Assembly: GCA_035546295.1 (NCBI GenBank) | Contig: DATKBT010000031.1 | Location: forward strand, 1 to 64,000 | Direction of reading: 5' to 3' | DNA from: DATKBT01 sp035546295 | GTDB taxonomy: Bacteria > Acidobacteriota > Thermoanaerobaculia > Multivoradales > Multivoraceae | Length of the DNA stretch: 64,000 nucleotides | Shown here: positions 43,589 through 51,880 of the stretch, piece by piece | Position numbering within the stretch: the first letter of the stretch is position 1 | Layout of the letters: every line of letters begins with the position of its first letter | The notes under the pieces: model-generated | Databases searched by the model: none | Told to the model about the DNA's origin: nothing | What the model saw: only the letters and a program-made list of their open reading frames with translations | Program-made: the position numbers and the translations under genes

Positions 43589-44329
43589 ATGGCACGCCGC
43601 CTGCTGCGTTGGCTCCTCGTCCTCGGATATCTCGGCCTGCTCTGCGCGGTGTTCGGCCTGACCGCCTACGGGTCCTTCAGCCGGTTCGTGCGCCGCGGCG
43701 CGATCCCGGCGCCCGACCTGGTCGGCCTCCCGCTCGCCGAGGCCTCCTCGCTGCTGGAGGAGACCGGCCTCGTCATGCGCCGGGCCGAGGAAAAGGACCG
43801 GTACGACGAAGAGATCCTTGCCGGGAACGTCGTGGCGCAGGACCCGCGGGCTGGAGGCTTCGTCAAGTCGCGGGGGAAGGTCGAGGTCGTGCTCTCGCGC
43901 GGTCCCCAGGTGGTCAGCGTGCCCGACGTCACTTCGCAGTCCGTCCAGGCCGCCCAGGCCGCGCTGGTGGCCTCGGGTCTCGCGGTCGGCGAGCGCATTC
44001 GAGTCCGCTGGCCGGGAGGGGCCCCGGGAACCGTCGTGCGGCAGGACCCCTTGCCGTCGGCTGGAGCCGCTCGCGGCTCGGCCGTCGATCTGCTGGTCTC
44101 GATCGACGATCCCCACCAGACCTACGTGATGCCCGATCTCGTCTACCGCCGCGCCGAGGCGGTGCGGGCAGAGCTCGAGGCCCGGGGCTTCCGGTTCGGC
44201 AGCGTCAAGTACGAGAACTACGAGGGGGTCGAGGAAGGTGTGATCTTGCGGCATACTCCGCTTCCGGGTCACCCGCTCCGGCCCAGCGACTCGATCACCC
44301 TCGTCGTCGCCGTTCGCGACGACACCTGA
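43589..44329 (+). CDS. PASTA-domain membrane protein
   Basis: 246 aa. Membrane anchor at ~8-28, then three PASTA domains (~38-108, 109-180, 181-244; repeats begin APDLVGLPLAEA, VPDVTSQSVQAA and MPDLVYRRAEAV). PASTA domains bind muropeptides or beta-lactam-like structures, usually on Ser/Thr kinases or PBPs; here no kinase or transpeptidase domain is attached. Probably a periplasmic wall-sensing protein. Confidence 0.88.
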   Translation: MARRLLRWLLVLGYLGLLCAVFGLTAYGSFSRFVRRGAIPAPDLVGLPLAEASSLLEETGLVMRRAEEKDRYDEEILAGNVVAQDPRAGGFVKSRGKVEVVLSRGPQVVSVPDVTSQSVQAAQAALVASGLAVGERIRVRWPGGAPGTVVRQDPLPSAGAARGSAVDLLVSIDDPHQTYVMPDLVYRRAEAVRAELEARGFRFGSVKYENYEGVEEGVILRHTPLPGHPLRPSDSITLVVAVRDDT

Positions 44330-44364
44330 TCCTCCTCTCGACCCGAAACGGCTGCTCGCGCGCG

Positions 44365-45024
44365 ATGAAGATCGCTCCCTCCATCTTTGCCTCGGACCTC
44401 GCAGACCTCGGCTCGGGGTTGGCGGTGTGCGAGCAAGGAGGCGTCGAGGTCGTTCACGTCGACGTGATGGACGGGCACTTCGTGCCCAACCTGACGTTCG
44501 GCCCGCCGGTCATCAGCGCCCTGGCGAAACGGACGCGTCTGGCGCTCGACGTCCACCTGATGGTCGCTCACCCCGATCGGCTGCTCGATCTCTACCTCGA
44601 GGCGGGCGCCCGCTGGATCTCGGTTCACTGGGAGGCCCTCACGCACGTCGACCGCACGATCGAGCGGATCCGCGAGGCCGGTCGTCGGGCCGGCATCGCG
44701 CTCAATCCCGCGACGCCCGCCGCCGTGCTGGACGACATCCTCCCCGCCCTCGACTTCGTGCTCCTGATGTCGGTCAACCCAGGATTCTCCGGACAGCGGT
44801 TCATCCCCTACGTGCTCGACAAGGCGCATCGGCTGCGGGCCACGATCGACGAGCGCGGTCTGGACGTCGAGCTCGAGATCGACGGCGGTGTGGCCGAGGA
44901 CAACCTGCACGAGGTGCGGGAGGCGGGAGTCGACGTGTCGGTCATCGGCTCGGGAATATTCGGCACCGACGATCCGGTAGCCACCACCCGGCGGTTGCGG
45001 GAGCGCGCCGCGGAGCCCCGATGA
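44365..45024 (+). CDS. rpe: Ribulose-phosphate 3-epimerase
   Basis: 219 aa TIM barrel of the pentose phosphate pathway. APSIFASDLADLG, VDVMDGHFVPNLTFGP, VHLMV, VNPGFSGQRFIP and EIDGGV are all present, including the metal-site His/Asp residues. The stop overlaps the next ATG (ATGA). Confidence 0.96.
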   Translation: MKIAPSIFASDLADLGSGLAVCEQGGVEVVHVDVMDGHFVPNLTFGPPVISALAKRTRLALDVHLMVAHPDRLLDLYLEAGARWISVHWEALTHVDRTIERIREAGRRAGIALNPATPAAVLDDILPALDFVLLMSVNPGFSGQRFIPYVLDKAHRLRATIDERGLDVELEIDGGVAEDNLHEVREAGVDVSVIGSGIFGTDDPVATTRRLRERAAEPR

Positions 45025-45896
45025 ACCCGATGCCGTCTCGCCACGCCCTGCTCGCCGTCGCGCTGGCCGCCGCCCTCGTGACCGGTTGTGGGTCGGGGCG
45101 TCGCGACGATCCGATCCTCCGGCTGTCGGCGACGGAGGCGCTCGAACAGGGGCGCGAGCTGCTCGCAGCCGAGAAGTACCGGGAGGCGCGCAAGTACCTG
45201 ATCCACGCGTTCGAGGTGGAGCCGAACTCGAGCGCGGGTCGCGAGGGTCTGCTGCTGGCGGCGGATGCCCTGTACCAACAGGGCGGAATCGACGCCTACG
45301 TCGAGGCGGAGACGAGGTACCGCGACTTCATCAACCGCTTCCCCACCTCGCCGCGCGCCGACTACGCTCAGTTTCGTCTGGCGATGAGCTTGGCGCAGAG
45401 GATGGAGAAGCCGAATCGCGATCAGCAGACGACGCGCAAGGCGCTCGCCGAGCTCGACGCCCTGATGCGCGCTTACCCGACCTCGGAGTGGGTCGACGAA
45501 GCGCGCCTGGAGCGCGAGCGCATCAATGCGAACCTGGCCGAGCACGAGTTCGTCGTCGCCAGTTTCTACCTGAGGTACGGCAATCTCGGCGGCGCCATCT
45601 CGCGCGCCGAGTACGTCCTCGACAACTTCCCGGAGTATCCTCGTCCCGATCGCGCGCTGGCGATCATCTGTCGAGCATACGCTCGCGCGGGGCAGGTCGA
45701 GAACGCCGAGGAGTGGTGCGGCCGGCTCCGCGAGGAGCACCCCGAGAGCGAGCTGGTCGAGAAGATCGAGAAGCCGAAGGTGAGAAAGGCGAGGAAGTCT
45801 CCGGGATCCGAACGGGAGGAGGGGTCGAGCGACGAGGGGGAGTCCGCGAGGGGGAGCGAACAGGACACCGAACCACCGGGACCAAAAGCCCCATGA
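45021..45896 (+). CDS. BamD-like outer-membrane assembly lipoprotein
   Basis: 291 aa. Lipoprotein signal with lipobox (LVTGC), then TPR-type repeats (EALEQGRELLAAEKYREARKYLIHAF; YRDFINRFPTSPRADYAQFRLAMS; FPEYPRPDRALAIICRAYARAG). Length and repeat order match BamD/ComL, the beta-barrel assembly component. The C-terminal ~45 residues are a charged low-complexity tail. Overlaps rpe and the CpoB-like gene by 4 nt each. Confidence 0.85.
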   Translation: MNPMPSRHALLAVALAAALVTGCGSGRRDDPILRLSATEALEQGRELLAAEKYREARKYLIHAFEVEPNSSAGREGLLLAADALYQQGGIDAYVEAETRYRDFINRFPTSPRADYAQFRLAMSLAQRMEKPNRDQQTTRKALAELDALMRAYPTSEWVDEARLERERINANLAEHEFVVASFYLRYGNLGGAISRAEYVLDNFPEYPRPDRALAIICRAYARAGQVENAEEWCGRLREEHPESELVEKIEKPKVRKARKSPGSEREEGSSDEGESARGSEQDTEPPGPKAP

Positions 45897-46747
45897 GCCG
45901 AGCCGCCGCATTCGTCTGTCTGCTGATCGTCGCCACCGGTTGCACGTCCCGGATGCCGGGCGTGCTGACGCCCAACGAGGGCGTCCGCGAGGAGCTGCGG
46001 GCGTTGAGATCCGAGATCGTCGAGCTCCAGCGCAAGGCCGCGGTGAGCGAGGTCGAGATCGCACGCCTGCGCGAGAAGGTCGCTCTGCTCGAGGACGAAG
46101 CCGAGGCCGAGCCGCCGCCGACTCGCAACTCCGCCGCGCGTGCGCGCCCGATCGAGGAGCCGGCGCCGGTGGCGGTGCGGCCGCGACCCGTGATCGTCGA
46201 GCGGACTTACGAAGAGGAGCCGTCCGATCCGCCGCTCCCTGCGCCCGCGCCCGCCACCCGGGGCGAGGCTCCCGCCGAAGACTCCAGCACGGTCGAGCGG
46301 TCCGCGCCCGAGCGGCCGGCGCCCGAGCTGGTGCCGCCGACCGCCCCGGTGACCGCGACGACCCCGGTCCCGGCTGCCGGTCAGGCGATCTACGACCGCG
46401 GGTACACGCTGTACCACCAGGGCGAGTTCGTCGAGGCCGAGGCGAGCTTCCAGAGGTTCCTGCAGGGCTTCGCCGGCACCGATCTGGCTGACAATGCGTT
46501 GTACTGGATCGGCGAGGCTCGCTATGCCCGCCGCGACTACCGCGGCGCGCTCGCCGCTTTCCGCGAGACGGTCGACCGTTATCCGGCCGGCAACAAGATC
46601 TCCGATTCCCTGCTCAAGGCTGGGGACGCGCTCGAGCAGCTCGGTGACGTGGAGGGTGCGCGCCAGAGCTATCGCGAGGTCGAGCGGCGCTTCCCCGGCT
46701 CGGCGATCGCGCTGATCGCGGCCGAACGTCTGGCCAACCTCCAGTAG
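45893..46747 (+). CDS. CpoB/YbgF-like Tol-Pal-associated protein
   Basis: 284 aa. Lipobox-like ATGC follows a short signal, then a coiled coil (~35-70, EELRALRSEIVELQRKAAVSEVEIARLREKV), a Pro-rich linker, and a C-terminal TPR domain (~165-284: QAIYDRGYTLYHQGEFVEAEASFQRFL). This coiled coil-plus-TPR layout is that of CpoB. In other bacteria it couples wall synthesis to outer-membrane constriction. No tol or pal genes are in the window. Confidence 0.83.
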   Translation: MSRAAAFVCLLIVATGCTSRMPGVLTPNEGVREELRALRSEIVELQRKAAVSEVEIARLREKVALLEDEAEAEPPPTRNSAARARPIEEPAPVAVRPRPVIVERTYEEEPSDPPLPAPAPATRGEAPAEDSSTVERSAPERPAPELVPPTAPVTATTPVPAAGQAIYDRGYTLYHQGEFVEAEASFQRFLQGFAGTDLADNALYWIGEARYARRDYRGALAAFRETVDRYPAGNKISDSLLKAGDALEQLGDVEGARQSYREVERRFPGSAIALIAAERLANLQ

Positions 46748-47045
46748 CTCTCTTGGAGATGGCGAGTACCCATCTCCGGAGCTCGTGATGGCGAGCCGGA
46801 CACGCCCGCCGGATCCGGCAGCACGGGGCGTGTCGGTGCGCGCGCACGGCGGCACGACGGGGACGCCGAGCGCCCGGCGCAGGCCAGGCCGCCGCGCCGT
46901 TGGCTTGTAAGCTCAACGCGCGATTGAGGTTCCGGGAGGCGGAAGCCTTGACTCGAGCGGGTCGGGAACGGTACTTTCGTAGGAGTCGTACAGTTTCGCA
47001 TACGTCTATCCGACGCCGCCCTCGGTTCGTCGGGGAGGTCTGGTC
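46748..47045. other. Intergenic region with two hairpins and a promoter
   Basis: 298 nt. A hairpin GGAGATGG/CCATCTCC (46756-46778) follows the CpoB stop. A larger stem ACACGCCC/GGGCGTGT (46800-46807 with 46826-46833) encloses the palindrome GCCGGATCCGGC. No T-run follows either, so they are not standard terminators. Confidence 0.5.
46948..46977 (+). promoter_or_regulatory. Promoter of the LysM gene
   Basis: TTGACT (46948-46953), an 18-nt spacer and TACTTT (46972-46977), 69 nt before the ATG. Confidence 0.6.
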
Positions 47046-48224
47046 ATGAGATGCCCTCTTGCAGTCGCCTGGGCTGCCGGATTGTCCGTCGCGATCTCTC
47101 TCTCCGCGCCTGCGCAGGACTCCTCTCCCCCCCGCGACCTGAAGCTGGTCGGCGATCATTGGACGGCGTGGGATCCACCCGCCGTGATCGAAGAGGGCGC
47201 CGAGGTCCACATCATCGAGCGGGGGGACACGTTGTGGGACCTGGCCGCGCGGTTCTACGGCGACCCCTACCTCTGGCCCCAGCTGTGGGAGCGCAACCAG
47301 TACATCCTGGACGCGCACTGGATCTATCCCGGTGATCCGCTCGTCATCGGCGTCGAGGTCGAGGATGCGACCGGCGTCCTGATCGACGAGGTCGGCGAGC
47401 CCGAGGGCGACGGCGAGGAGGAAGTGATCGCGGTCGACGACACCGGGTTCTTCGATCGTGGCCGATTCGTGCAGCTCGGGACTCCCGACGACATCTACTG
47501 CAGCGGCTACATCGGCGCCGTGGACGAGGAGTTCCCCTACCAGGTGACCGGCTCGGAGTACGACGCCCTGGCACCCAGGCTGCAGCGCAACGCGACGGGT
47601 GAGCTTCTCGCCAGCTTCGGAGTCGCCGACGCGATCAAGGTCGGTCTCGACACCGGCGACATCGTCTACCTGGATCGCGGTCGCGGCGCAGGGCTCTCCC
47701 CGGGCGACATCTTCGTGGCGGTGGAGCCCGGCGGTCTCGTCCGGCATCCCGCGACCGAGGCCGTCGTCGGCCGGTTCTACTCCTACCGGGCGCGCGTTCG
47801 CGTGCTGTCGGTGCAGGAGAACTCCGCCATTGCCGAGCTCACCTTCAGCTGCCGGCCTCTGTTGGTGGGTTCGAGGCTCAAGCGCTTCCAGCCCGAGCCG
47901 GTGCCCTCGGAGCGCCGACAACCGATGCGACCCGTGAACGAGCCGGTCGCGAACGAAGCGCTGGAGGGCGCGCCCACCATCGTCTATGCCAAGGACGGCC
48001 TGATCAGCCTGGGCCAGGATCACGTCGTCTACGTCGATCGCGGTGCGAGCGACGGCGTCGAGCCGGGCGACGTGTTCACGGTCTATCGGCGCCGCGGCGA
48101 TCGGCACCCGCCCGTCGTTCTCGGGGAGGTCGCGGTGCTGGCGGTGCAGCCGGGGAGCGCGCTGGCGAAGGTCGTCGAGTCGCGGTACCCGATCTACGTC
48201 GGCGACCTGCTCGAAGCCAAGTAG
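47046..48224 (+). CDS. Exported LysM-domain protein
   Basis: 392 aa. Signal peptide 1-23 (ISLSAPAQ), LysM at ~55-102 (HIIERGDTLWDLAARFYGDPYLWPQLW), then two or more beta-rich repeats in which VYLDRGRGAGLSPGDIF and VYVDRGASDGVEPGDVF recur. Likely binds peptidoglycan through LysM. GGGGAGG precedes the ATG. Related proteins are common in diderms; function unknown. Confidence 0.83.
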   Translation: MRCPLAVAWAAGLSVAISLSAPAQDSSPPRDLKLVGDHWTAWDPPAVIEEGAEVHIIERGDTLWDLAARFYGDPYLWPQLWERNQYILDAHWIYPGDPLVIGVEVEDATGVLIDEVGEPEGDGEEEVIAVDDTGFFDRGRFVQLGTPDDIYCSGYIGAVDEEFPYQVTGSEYDALAPRLQRNATGELLASFGVADAIKVGLDTGDIVYLDRGRGAGLSPGDIFVAVEPGGLVRHPATEAVVGRFYSYRARVRVLSVQENSAIAELTFSCRPLLVGSRLKRFQPEPVPSERRQPMRPVNEPVANEALEGAPTIVYAKDGLISLGQDHVVYVDRGASDGVEPGDVFTVYRRRGDRHPPVVLGEVAVLAVQPGSALAKVVESRYPIYVGDLLEAK

Positions 48225-48454
48225 CCGAAGGCCCGGTCCGGCGCTCAGCAGCGGCCTCCTCCCCGAGCTCCTGGACGACCGGCGCAGGCGGCGGCGGGCT
48301 CGCGGTCGCCGTCGCTGGCCGCTCCCGGTTCCTCTCGCCCGTCCACCGTGTCGAGAGGGCCTGTGTTAGGGTCGGGCTTCGACCTCCTTTGCTCCCCCCG
48401 GACACCTGCGATCGCAATGCGCTCTCCGAGAGCGCCTGACGTGGAGACCCCTCG

Positions 48455-48697
48455 GTGCCGCGAGAGAGCCTCAATCGTCGGCTGCAGCGACTCGTGCAGG
48501 ATCTGGTCGTGGGGGGGGTGACGTTGGACCAGGCGCGGCGCGAGTTCGAGCGCCAATACGTCATCGCGGCGTTGCTCCACAACGAGGGAAGCCTCGGCCG
48601 TTCGGCGAAGGCCCTCGGCGTTCATCGCAACACCCTCAGGAACCGAATTTCCACATTGCGGATCGAGCCCGGCGACTACGAATCGCGCTGTCGCTGA
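48455..48697 (+). CDS. Fis-type helix-turn-helix protein
   Basis: 80 aa. The C-terminal ~40 residues (VIAALLHNEGSLGRSAKALGVHRNTLRNRI) match the Fis/NtrC-C-terminal DNA-binding helix-turn-helix. No receiver or AAA domain is attached. GTG start. TAGGGT about 85 nt upstream could be the -10. Confidence 0.78.
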   Translation: MPRESLNRRLQRLVQDLVVGGVTLDQARREFERQYVIAALLHNEGSLGRSAKALGVHRNTLRNRISTLRIEPGDYESRCR

Positions 48698-48987
48698 CGA
48701 GCCGAGAGCCGATCGGCCAGGCGGCTGGCACGGGCTTCGCAAATCACCAGGCAGATCGACTGGCAGATCGGTCGAGGGGCCGTCCAAATCTCTCCGGGGA
48801 GAAACGTCCAAGGGAACGTCAGCCTCTCTCTCGAGGCTCGCCCCAGGCCAGCGGACGGCACTCCGCTTCTGAAGCGGCCCGCGACGCAGCAAGAATTCAC
48901 CGGCCGGATTTCCGGATCGATTCCGTCAAGAAGTGAGACCCTCGCTCGAGCGCTCACGGCGAGCGGACCGGGGCAGCGAGAGTCAGC
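48698..48987. other. Intergenic region before the lytic transglycosylase gene
   Basis: 290 nt, nothing recognisable apart from short direct repeats of GGCAGATCG and CGTCCAA. Contains the promoter of the next gene at an unidentified site. Confidence 0.4.
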
Positions 48988-49782
48988 ATGCAGCGAACAA
49001 AATTCCCTTACCTGCGCGTCATTCTGACCGCTGGCGTCTTCGTCGGCGTCGCCAGCGCCGATCTGGCGCCGGCCCTCCGGCCGGAGCCGAAGGGAGAGAT
49101 TCCACATCCTGAGGTGGTGCGTCTCTACGAGGAGGTGGACGCCTGGTCCGGGGAGGAAGGGACGATGGACGATCTGGCGAGCGTCTTTCCAGAGGACGGC
49201 TCGTGGGCGGCCTCGGTCCGCGCAAGATCGAAGAGCTTCGAGCTGTTCTGTCTCGACGCCGACGAAGAGATCCTGCGGGACCTCTTGTCGGAGCTGCCCT
49301 ACGGCGACACGATCGGCACGGCGGCCTCGCGTCATCAGGTGGATGCGTTGCTGGTCGCGGCCATGATCGAGGCCGAGTCGCAGTTCGATCCGCGGGCGGT
49401 TTCGCCGGTCGGCGCCACCGGCTTGATGCAGCTGATGCCCGAGACCGCGCTCGAGCTGGGCATCATCGATCTCACCGAGCCGACGGGCAACGTCGAGGCC
49501 GGATCCCTCTACCTGCGAAGGCTGCTCGAGCAGTTCGACGGTGACCTGCCGCTCGCGCTCGCGGCGTACAACGCCGGGCCGTCTCGAGTGGAGCGCTACG
49601 GAGGCGTCCCTCCAATCGGCGAGACCGCCGAGTACGTCGAAAAGGTCCTGCGACGCTATGTCGGCCACCGCCGAGCGGTCTGGCAAGCGGGCGAAGCGGT
49701 CCTGGAGCGGGCATCTGCGAGTGAAGGTGCGCCCGTGCGCCGCTCGAAGTCCTTCGGCTTCGCGACCGCCTCAGTCCGCTAG
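48988..49782 (+). CDS. Lytic transglycosylase (SLT domain), exported
   Basis: 264 aa. N-terminal hydrophobic leader (~9-25), helical region to ~105, and an SLT domain (~110-225) with catalytic Glu130 in IEAESQFDP, then SPVGATGLMQLMP and the LALAAYNAGPSRVERYGGVPP motif. Cleaves glycan strands to 1,6-anhydroMurNAc products. Its TAG stop is inside the end of repeat copy B, so the last residues may derive from the insertion. Confidence 0.93.
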   Translation: MQRTKFPYLRVILTAGVFVGVASADLAPALRPEPKGEIPHPEVVRLYEEVDAWSGEEGTMDDLASVFPEDGSWAASVRARSKSFELFCLDADEEILRDLLSELPYGDTIGTAASRHQVDALLVAAMIEAESQFDPRAVSPVGATGLMQLMPETALELGIIDLTEPTGNVEAGSLYLRRLLEQFDGDLPLALAAYNAGPSRVERYGGVPPIGETAEYVEKVLRRYVGHRRAVWQAGEAVLERASASEGAPVRRSKSFGFATASVR

Positions 49783-50048
49783 GTCGACTAGGCCAGCGGG
49801 AACTTCTTGCCTGCCAGCAGCAGGCGGCGGTCATTGGCCTCGCGCAAGCGCGAGACCAAGGCTCACAGGATGGTAAAGTTCGATCAAGCCGCTGCGATCA
49901 CCCAGAGAAAACGGCTGGAGCCTGGTCGACCCAGCCGCGCCCGCTTGCGGGCTTGCGGCGCACGAGTGATCGGCTAGCGGGCTCGTGGTATGAGCTCGCC
50001 TCGCTTTCGCTGCTCGTTGAGGAGTGGTGACAACCACGAGCCCGCTAG
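49776..50048 (+). repeat. Interspersed palindromic element, copy B
   Basis: 273 bp. The first 27 nt equal the far end of copy A. The right end is the palindromic module: 15-bp perfect inverted repeat (49974-49988 and 50034-50048) around a 45-nt loop. The loop matches that of copy A, in the opposite orientation, apart from a few substitutions and a 3-nt deletion. Between them lie shared blocks (for example AAAGTTCGATCA at ~49875 and GCCTGGTCG at ~49920) in otherwise different DNA. Confidence 0.85.
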
Positions 50049-50333
50049 CGCTAGCCTCCGATGTAGGCGAGCGTTTACCCGAGCGAGCTGAGGGGCGCGC
50101 CAGGCGCGCCAGGCGCGCCAGGCGCGCGAGCCGACGCGAGAGACGGTTGGGGCGCACCGAGCCTGCGATGCGGGCCGAACTGACCGCGTTCGGCGTATTG
50201 CCGGGGAACGAGTCCCGGCTCTGATCAGGCGATTGCGCCAGGCCGACGGCCGCGGAGGAGTCAGGAGGGCTGAGGCCACTCGAGGAAGGGAAGCGCTGCC
50301 GCCCGGAGCTCAGGGGGCGGGGAGCTGCCGCTG
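50049..50333. other. Rest of the gap up to tatA, with a 9-bp tandem array
   Basis: No gene is seen. GGCGCGCCA is repeated almost four times at 50093-50127. ORFs reading through are low complexity. Confidence 0.6.
50093..50127 (+). repeat. 9-bp tandem array GGCGCGCCA
   Basis: Three perfect units and a partial fourth. Shortly after repeat copy B. Confidence 0.85.
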
Positions 50334-50516
50334 CTAGGCTTCCTTGGCTTCCTTGCCTTCCTCGAGCTCACGCGCGTCGTCGCTTTTCAGGCCCTTCTTG
50401 AAGTTGCGAATGCCCTCGCCGAGCCCGCGCCCGAGCTGCGGGAGCTTGGTCGCCCCGAAGATGAGGACCAGGATGGCGAGAATGACCAAGAGCTCTTGAA
50501 CGCCGATGGGGCCCAT
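50334..50516 (-). CDS. tatA: Sec-independent translocase subunit TatA
   Basis: 60 aa. A single N-terminal membrane helix (~6-20, GVQELLVILAILVLIFGATKLPQLGRGLG) followed by an amphipathic helix with FKKGLK and a charged tail. This matches TatA/TatE, the pore component for folded proteins. Start preceded by GGAG. No tatB or tatC gene nearby. Confidence 0.93.
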   Translation of the reverse strand: MGPIGVQELLVILAILVLIFGATKLPQLGRGLGEGIRNFKKGLKSDDARELEEGKEAKEA

Positions 50517-50621
50517 AGGGAGTTCTCCAATCTCGGAGCGTGGTCGGCGTCGATCGCCGCAACCAACGCCCGAACTGTGATGCTACCAGAAAAGCGCAGG
50601 ACACCGTGGCCTCGGCACGGC

Positions 50622-51611
50622 TCAGGGCACAGGTCCGGTCCGCCGCTGGGGGTCCAGGAGCTGGCGGCGCAGCTCGGCGGCCAGGTCGGCGCGCTCCGGG
50701 AGGGCGGCGAGGTGGTCGAGCGCAGTCTCGAGAGCCCGCGGCACCATCGGCAGATAGCGTGCGACTCCCCGCGCTGCGAATGCGTGAAACGTTCCGACGA
50801 TCTTCAGCGCCCGCTGGACCACCAGCCGATGGTAGTGGTCGGTGCCTCCCGGCTCGACGCAGCTCGCTTCGAGCCGCGCAGCCTGGCGGAGCGAGAGCGC
50901 GCAGCTGTCGTTGAGCAGCGAGGCGAGGTCGTAGCCTCGGGGGCCGAGACGCAGATCCTGGTGGTCGAGGACCACGAGCTCCGCGTCGGGTGGGCGACCG
51001 ACGACCATGAGGTTGCGGGACATGAAGTCCCGGTGGCAGGGCTCCGCCTGCTCGCCCGTCACCGCCGTGCACAGCTCCTCGAGCGCCGTTCGCAGGCGCT
51101 CGCCGAGCTTGCGCTCGAGCCTTCCGCCGAGGAAGACGCGCCACGTCTGATCGAGCTCTCGCAGCATGAGCGTTGCGTCGAGCTGCGGGTTGAGCTCGGC
51201 GACCTCGTCGTGAGGGAGACTCCGGATCCGGTCCGCGATGCCGACCGCACGCTCGAAGAGCGTCTCCGCCGATCGACCGGCGTCGAGATCGAAGAGCCGC
51301 ACCTCGCCGGCGTCCTCGAGGGCCATGAAGCGGCTCGCGGAATCCACCGCCAGGATCTTCGGGGTGCGCACTCCGACGGCGTCGAGCAGCCGAGTCGAAC
51401 GGCGATAGCAGTCGTAGGTGCGCGCCGTCTCGGGCGGGTACCAGGCGACGATCAGGGAGACTCCTGCCGGCGGCCAGGCCCGAAAGTACTGGCGGGTGGA
51501 GACGTCCCCCATCTTCGGTCCGATCCGCCACTCTCCGCCGTCCAGGCCGGGCTGCCGGGACAGCCACGTCGCCACCTCGTCGGGAGTCGGTGGGGGCGGC
51601 GCCTCGTGCAT
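50622..51611 (-). CDS. APH-family sugar kinase, AmgK-like
   Basis: 329 aa. Aminoglycoside-phosphotransferase fold with catalytic loop CHRDFMSRNLMVV and metal-binding LDHQDLRLGPRGYDLASLLNDS. The sequence and length resemble AmgK, the anomeric MurNAc/GlcNAc kinase of wall recycling, more than drug-resistance enzymes; this is an inference. The partner murU is not adjacent. Start ATG 51611, with TAGTGT 7 nt before it. Confidence 0.78.
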   Translation of the reverse strand: MHEAPPPPTPDEVATWLSRQPGLDGGEWRIGPKMGDVSTRQYFRAWPPAGVSLIVAWYPPETARTYDCYRRSTRLLDAVGVRTPKILAVDSASRFMALEDAGEVRLFDLDAGRSAETLFERAVGIADRIRSLPHDEVAELNPQLDATLMLRELDQTWRVFLGGRLERKLGERLRTALEELCTAVTGEQAEPCHRDFMSRNLMVVGRPPDAELVVLDHQDLRLGPRGYDLASLLNDSCALSLRQAARLEASCVEPGGTDHYHRLVVQRALKIVGTFHAFAARGVARYLPMVPRALETALDHLAALPERADLAAELRRQLLDPQRRTGPVP

Positions 51612-51618
51612 CGCGCAG

Positions 51619-51624
51619 ACACTA
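51619..51624 (-). promoter_or_regulatory. -10 element of leaderless APH-kinase transcript
   Basis: TAGTGT on the minus strand ends 7 nt before the ATG at 51611, with no ribosome-binding site. Confidence 0.4.
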
Positions 51625-51716
51625 GCAGCGGTCCGGCGCCGGTTCCCGAAGACGCCGGGGTGACGAGCACTGGAGAGGACGCGACCACACACTCGAAGAG
51701 CGCGAGAGCAGGGTCG

Positions 51717-51800
51717 AAGCACAGTCAGGAGCCCAGCCGGGAGCACAGCCAGGAGCGCAGTCGCGAGCACAGCCGCGAGCACAATCGAGAGCACACTGGA
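51717..51800 (+). repeat. 12-bp tandem array, seven units
   Basis: Seven degenerate units with consensus GAGCACAGCCGC (starts at 51717, 51729, 51741, 51753, 51765, 51777, 51789). It lies between the divergent APH-kinase promoter and the rlmN-operon promoter. Being a multiple of three it is open in some frames, but no gene is supported there. Confidence 0.85.
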
Positions 51801-51822
51801 GGGCTGTCGAGATTGATGCAAA

Positions 51823-51852
51823 TTGACACTCCTCCGAGAGGGGCGGGATAAT
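51823..51852 (+). promoter_or_regulatory. Strong promoter of the small gene-rlmN operon
   Basis: TTGACA (51823-51828), an 18-nt spacer and GATAAT (51847-51852). The transcript should begin near 51859, about 22 nt before the CTG start at 51881. Confidence 0.75.
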
Positions 51853-51880
51853 CGGGCCTCGGCGGAAACGGAGCGACACC

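Noticed and set aside
50093..50127. Possible CRISPR array
   Set aside because: The 9-bp and 12-bp arrays here and at 51717 have no spacers, and no cas genes are present.
50496..51851. Plus-strand frame with tetrapeptide repeats EHSR/EHSQ
   Set aside because: It is antisense to the APH-kinase gene for most of its length. The peptide repeat only reflects the 12-bp DNA array.
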